In this document: one piece after another, positions 60,543-64,000 of the stretch
How the letters are laid out: each line of letters opens with the position of its first letter
Position numbering within the stretch: the first letter of the stretch is position 1
From: Archilochus colubris
Lineage: Eukaryota > Chordata > Aves > Apodiformes > Trochilidae
Assembly (NCBI GenBank): GCA_023079485.1
Contig: CM041083.1
Location: forward strand, 172,911,480 to 172,975,479
Direction: 5' to 3'
DNA length: 64,000 nucleotides
Program-made: the position numbers and the translations under genes
The notes under the pieces: model-generated
What the model saw: the letters and a program-made list of their open reading frames with translations, nothing else
What the model was told of the DNA's origin: nothing
The model's database searches: none

Positions 60543-63330
60543 TGTCTGCAATGCACACAGCTGCTGCCTGGCTGCCTTACAAAGGTGCCTCCCCAGCAGC
60601 ACATGGGCCCCTCTGCCACACCGGTGGCTGCCAGCCCAGCCCAGGGGATGTTTTACAAGTTGGTTTTCCGTGGCTCTTGCAAGCACAGGCACGCTTTTAT
60701 GGCATCTAGAGCATTTGGCTGAATGGTTTGGTAGTATGCTACTGACCAGACAGCACATTTCCAGATTTAGATTATAAGAGGAAAACAGCAAGTGGTAGGT
60801 TCAAGTGCAGGTCAGTGGATATGTTACACCAGAGCTCCTCCGCCCAGCACTGGAGTACTCGCCTCCCCTGGGACCAATACTGTAAGCTGTGCTCAATAGA
60901 GATGGCCTAAGGTGTTTGCTTTTATGATTACCAGTACCCTTCACACTGGGAAAATGCTGTTATCACATTGTAAACATAATTTTTAATATCGTGGAATCTT
61001 TTTGATTGGTATTTGGGCTTCAAATGCAAACGGATGATGTTAATTTTCTCCTGTTCTCTAGATGTATTAAGCAGCAGTTTGGTAGGAGGTTTCCAGGAAG
61101 GAAAAGAAAGGTATAGAGGTGAGAGAGCATTCTGAATTTGCCTGTGGGATTGTTTTTTGTTTTTTGTTTTTTTTTTTAAATAGCCAGTAGTACCTGTGAG
61201 CACATTTTGGAGAAGAAAAGCAAGGAAAAGCTGTAACCCAGACACCATGAAAACCAAACTGAGTGCTGAATGCCACACTGCGGATGCATATGGGAAAACA
61301 AAGCCTGCGATGCAATGTCATCAGCATTCAACATGAACAAACAGCATTTAAATAACTCATCTGGAATAAACCCTGATTTCAGAGACAGTGTAAACCAGCT
61401 TACTGACCTGGCTCATATTCACCAGCCAAAAGCACTAGGGGAGTATTCCTGATGGTCTGAAGAGCGAAGCAGATCTTGACAATGATGTTTAGTAATTGCA
61501 AGCTGGCTTTGAACGCTGTGAAGCTTTTTTAGATTAAATTCTGTTTAGTTAAACTTTAGATCACCTTTTTCAGGGCAATATTCCCTTTAAAGACAGGCCC
61601 AGCTCAGCCCGAGCCCCCTTTCCCTGCTCTCCCAGTATAAATGGCGATTGCCAAAATTGCAGCTGGTACGGTATCACCAGAGAAAGCTGCTCAGTGTTTC
61701 ATTGCCACAAAGAATAAAGCACCCTTTCTCACTCTCGCTGGGCTGAACAGCTTGTGAAAGCACTGCCGAGGCCCCAGCCTCGTGTTTGCTGAGTAAGATC
61801 TGACCCGTGTAGGAGTTACTCATGAATAACTTGCCTGGAGCTACGGTTCAGGTTGCTCACTGCTCTCCCACATCTTTTAACGCAACTGTATTTTTAATGT
61901 TGGAGTTTGCTGTGGCCCTGGGGGTTGCTAATCTGGGCTTTTGGGATCGGGCTCCTTGCCCCTGGGCAGAAAGGGGATGTGAGAGCTGCCACTGCCCTGG
62001 GGGGAGGTGATAGGGGGTGAGGGACAGGGACTGTGCCAGAAGTGCTGGTGGGAATCACCTGCCCCCAGCACAATGTGCTAACTGGGGCTGTATTTGAAAT
62101 ATTTATTTTTTGTGACAAGGAGACTCAGAGCAGCTGCAAAAGTGGGGTATCACCAGCTTTCATGGCTTGAGGCTCTGGTGCATCCTTTGGGAAGGCTGGC
62201 TTTGATGCAGCAGTTACAAACACAAGCACACTACTGTTTTTAGGTTGTTTTTAATGCCTGTTTTCCAGGATGATGCCTTTTTGCCTCACAGCAGCCCAAA
62301 CCCCATATTTTGCTTAGCTCTCACTCAGACAAACCTCCAATGGACCTACTACTGTCTGGACCAGAACTGACCAGAACTTTCAGGACCTGACCCAGAAGGT
62401 ACAAAACAATGCTGCAATAAAGGTTCACAGAGCTACACCCCTTTCATTTAACCAAATTTCCATATGACACAGGCATGTCTGTGACTGAGTGAAGGTGCAG
62501 TGCAAGTGGGGCAGATGCTGTGCATTGAGAGGACATTCATGTGGTGCCCGTGCTTCCTGCAGCACATCCCACTCTGTGGGACCTTTTCTCTCACCTTGGC
62601 TCTGAGGATGAGGCTCTGCTTAGATGGGGGAGAAAGGGAAAAAGAAATACTTAGATCTGCCTTTCTGAAACAAATGACCTTTTTTGTTTTGCTTTTGCTT
62701 CCAGATTCAGATGCTCAATAGGCTTGGTTGCCAGGGGGATGTCAGCACCTCACATGCCTCCCCATGCCCTTCCCAGGGAATACTGAACTTTTGCCCGGGG
62801 CTGGATCTGGTGTCGTGGAGGGGCTGCAGCCCCATTCTGTGTTTGGGAGAGCAGTGCTTTGCATTGGGATCTCGGATGCTGCTGGCAGATGTGGAAAAAA
62901 AACCTCAAAGCATGAAACCAGACAACTCCCTACTGATGGCACAGCTTGTGTTCTTGAGCTGTGCTAATTATTTGAATCAAATATGGCAAAAATTCCACCT
63001 CTCAAACTTTTCCTAGAATATTGCCTTTTCTTGGTTGGCTTCCATGTCCTAACCTGCCCTTGGTGGGGTGCTCCTGACTGGAGCGTACTGCAGGATGGGG
63101 TGACCTGCTGGCACACATGGGTAGCAGCCATGGGGCACAGGGGCTGCTTGGTGGCTTTGCCTGTTAACGAAGAATTAAATTGCTCCTAAAAAGGTGAGAA
63201 CAGAGGGTGGGAGTCAGGGCAATGATGCTTTGCTCAACTGTTTTGCTTGCTGTAGTTGCTCAGGTCTTAAAGCAAAATAGAAATCTGTGCTTAATGAATT
63301 GCACAACCTTAATGTGTCCTACAATTAGCA

Positions 63331-63363
63331 AGGGGGGGACGATAGGGACTTGGGGGGGGGGGG
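63331..63363 (+). other. G-rich block with quadruplex potential
   Basis: Runs of seven, three and at least twelve G are separated by short linkers; the longest run can supply two G-tracts, enough for a four-stranded structure. Isolated in otherwise ordinary sequence. Confidence 0.5.
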
Positions 63364-64000
63364 ATGAATGAGCTGTACAGCTTTGCAGAAGGCCACTCAA
63401 AGGGGGGAAAGCAAAGGGCTGGCCCTGCTGGGAGCAGGTGTCATGGTGACCACAAATGCAGCTACAGTTGCAAGCAGCCTTATTTTTAATATGAAAACTT
63501 CAGGCCAGGAGGCACTGGCTAAAAGGGGGAAGGAAGAGGAGGAAGGTCTGTGCTAGGCATGCTCAAAGCAGTGGTGCTGAGGTAGCATCTCATCAGCTAA
63601 GCACAGCTTGGCTAAGCTGAGCAGCCAAGAAGTCTCCCTGCAACATTCCCTGCTTCAGTGCTTGGGATGTTGCTTTAAAAATCTGCTATCGTTGCAAGAG
63701 GTTGGAAGTATCACACTTCCAGAAAAGCCCAAGAAAAAGTAACATGAAGCAGCCTCTCTCTATAGATGAATGCATTTGAAGAAGTGCCTCCTTCAGCAAC
63801 AGGCACAGATAGAGCTGGTTGTCCATCTTTCTGCATATTCTGGTCTTTCTGTGCTCCCTATTTGCTGCTTATGGGTCAATGACAATTTTATCCAGCTATT
63901 GGTCAACAGCAGGATAGAGCCCTAGAGCTATGCTTACCATGAGGCAACTCTTTCTCTGTAAAAACACTTGATAAATTTAATATTTTGGTCTGCTCGATCA

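Larger units (their letters stand above)
57809..64000. other. Non-coding DNA of moderate GC, no gene recognised
   Basis: No coding exon recognised. Short repeats at 60,519-60,542 (CCACCCAG units) and a G-rich block at 63,331-63,363 are visible. A strong acceptor-like tract ending in TTTTGCTTCCAG occurs at about 62,704 without a definable exon. The segment 61,260-61,600 is unique and repeat-free and may be a conserved non-coding element. Confidence 0.5.

Noticed and set aside
1..64000. tRNA, rRNA, snRNA and well-known microRNA sequences
   Set aside because: No B-box-like GGTTCGA word in a cloverleaf context, no rRNA core words, and none of the microRNA seeds with hairpins that I checked by eye (for example miR-9, miR-124, let-7) were found. 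A covariance-model scan was not possible.
1..64000. CRISPR array, prokaryotic operon or integrated phage
   Set aside because: No regularly spaced direct repeats with unique spacers and no dense gene packing; the repeats and composition are those of a vertebrate genome.

Overview
The window looks like nuclear DNA from a bird. The best evidence is its interspersed repeats: several 5'-truncated CR1 retrotransposons (the dominant avian LINE) ending in the typical ATTCTATG-type 3' tail, older CR1 relics of the amniote type, and one probable solo LTR. The background is AT-rich and CpG-poor with abundant homopolymers and microsatellites. I recognise no complete host protein-coding gene, no rRNA or tRNA, no CRISPR array and no prokaryotic feature. 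Nearly all open reading frames of 60-300 codons are chance frames, low-complexity sequence, or retrotransposon remains.

Layout. Bases 1-10,660 are AT-rich non-coding DNA with a few simple repeats and one weakly supported exon-like segment (6,491-6,554). From about 11,100 to 21,190 lies a roughly 10-kb domain in which CpG dinucleotides are repeatedly dense. It carries a palindromic CRE (11,311-11,320), a TATA-like box, a MEF2 site, plausible splice donors on both strands, two long hairpin-forming inverted repeats (11,426-11,505 and 12,870-12,938) and a degenerate minisatellite (about 20,296-20,735). It resembles the extended unmethylated CpG-island domains over promoters of developmental regulators, but no coding exon inside it could be assigned to a known gene. 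If it is such a promoter, the coding exons are likely to be outside this window.

From 21,190 to 64,000 the sequence is again AT-rich to moderate GC and reads as intron or gene desert. Its nameable content is CR1 copies at 23,098-23,433 (+), 24,817-25,790 (-, old), 28,495-29,000 (+) abutting 29,001-29,545 (-), 29,830-29,910 (-, old), 35,405-35,525 (+, old), 44,588-45,354 (+, longest), 47,749-47,905 (-) and 57,703-57,808 (+, old). There is also a 212-bp solo-LTR candidate with short terminal inverted repeats and matching flanks (39,919-40,130), and a possible terminal exon with a polyadenylation signal (40,864-41,003).

No genes work together visibly here. The most rewarding targets are the CpG domain as a candidate regulatory hub, its two hairpins, the inverted CR1 pair, and several unique, repeat-free segments that may be conserved non-coding elements. 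Identity of the locus needs an alignment to a reference bird genome, which I could not perform.
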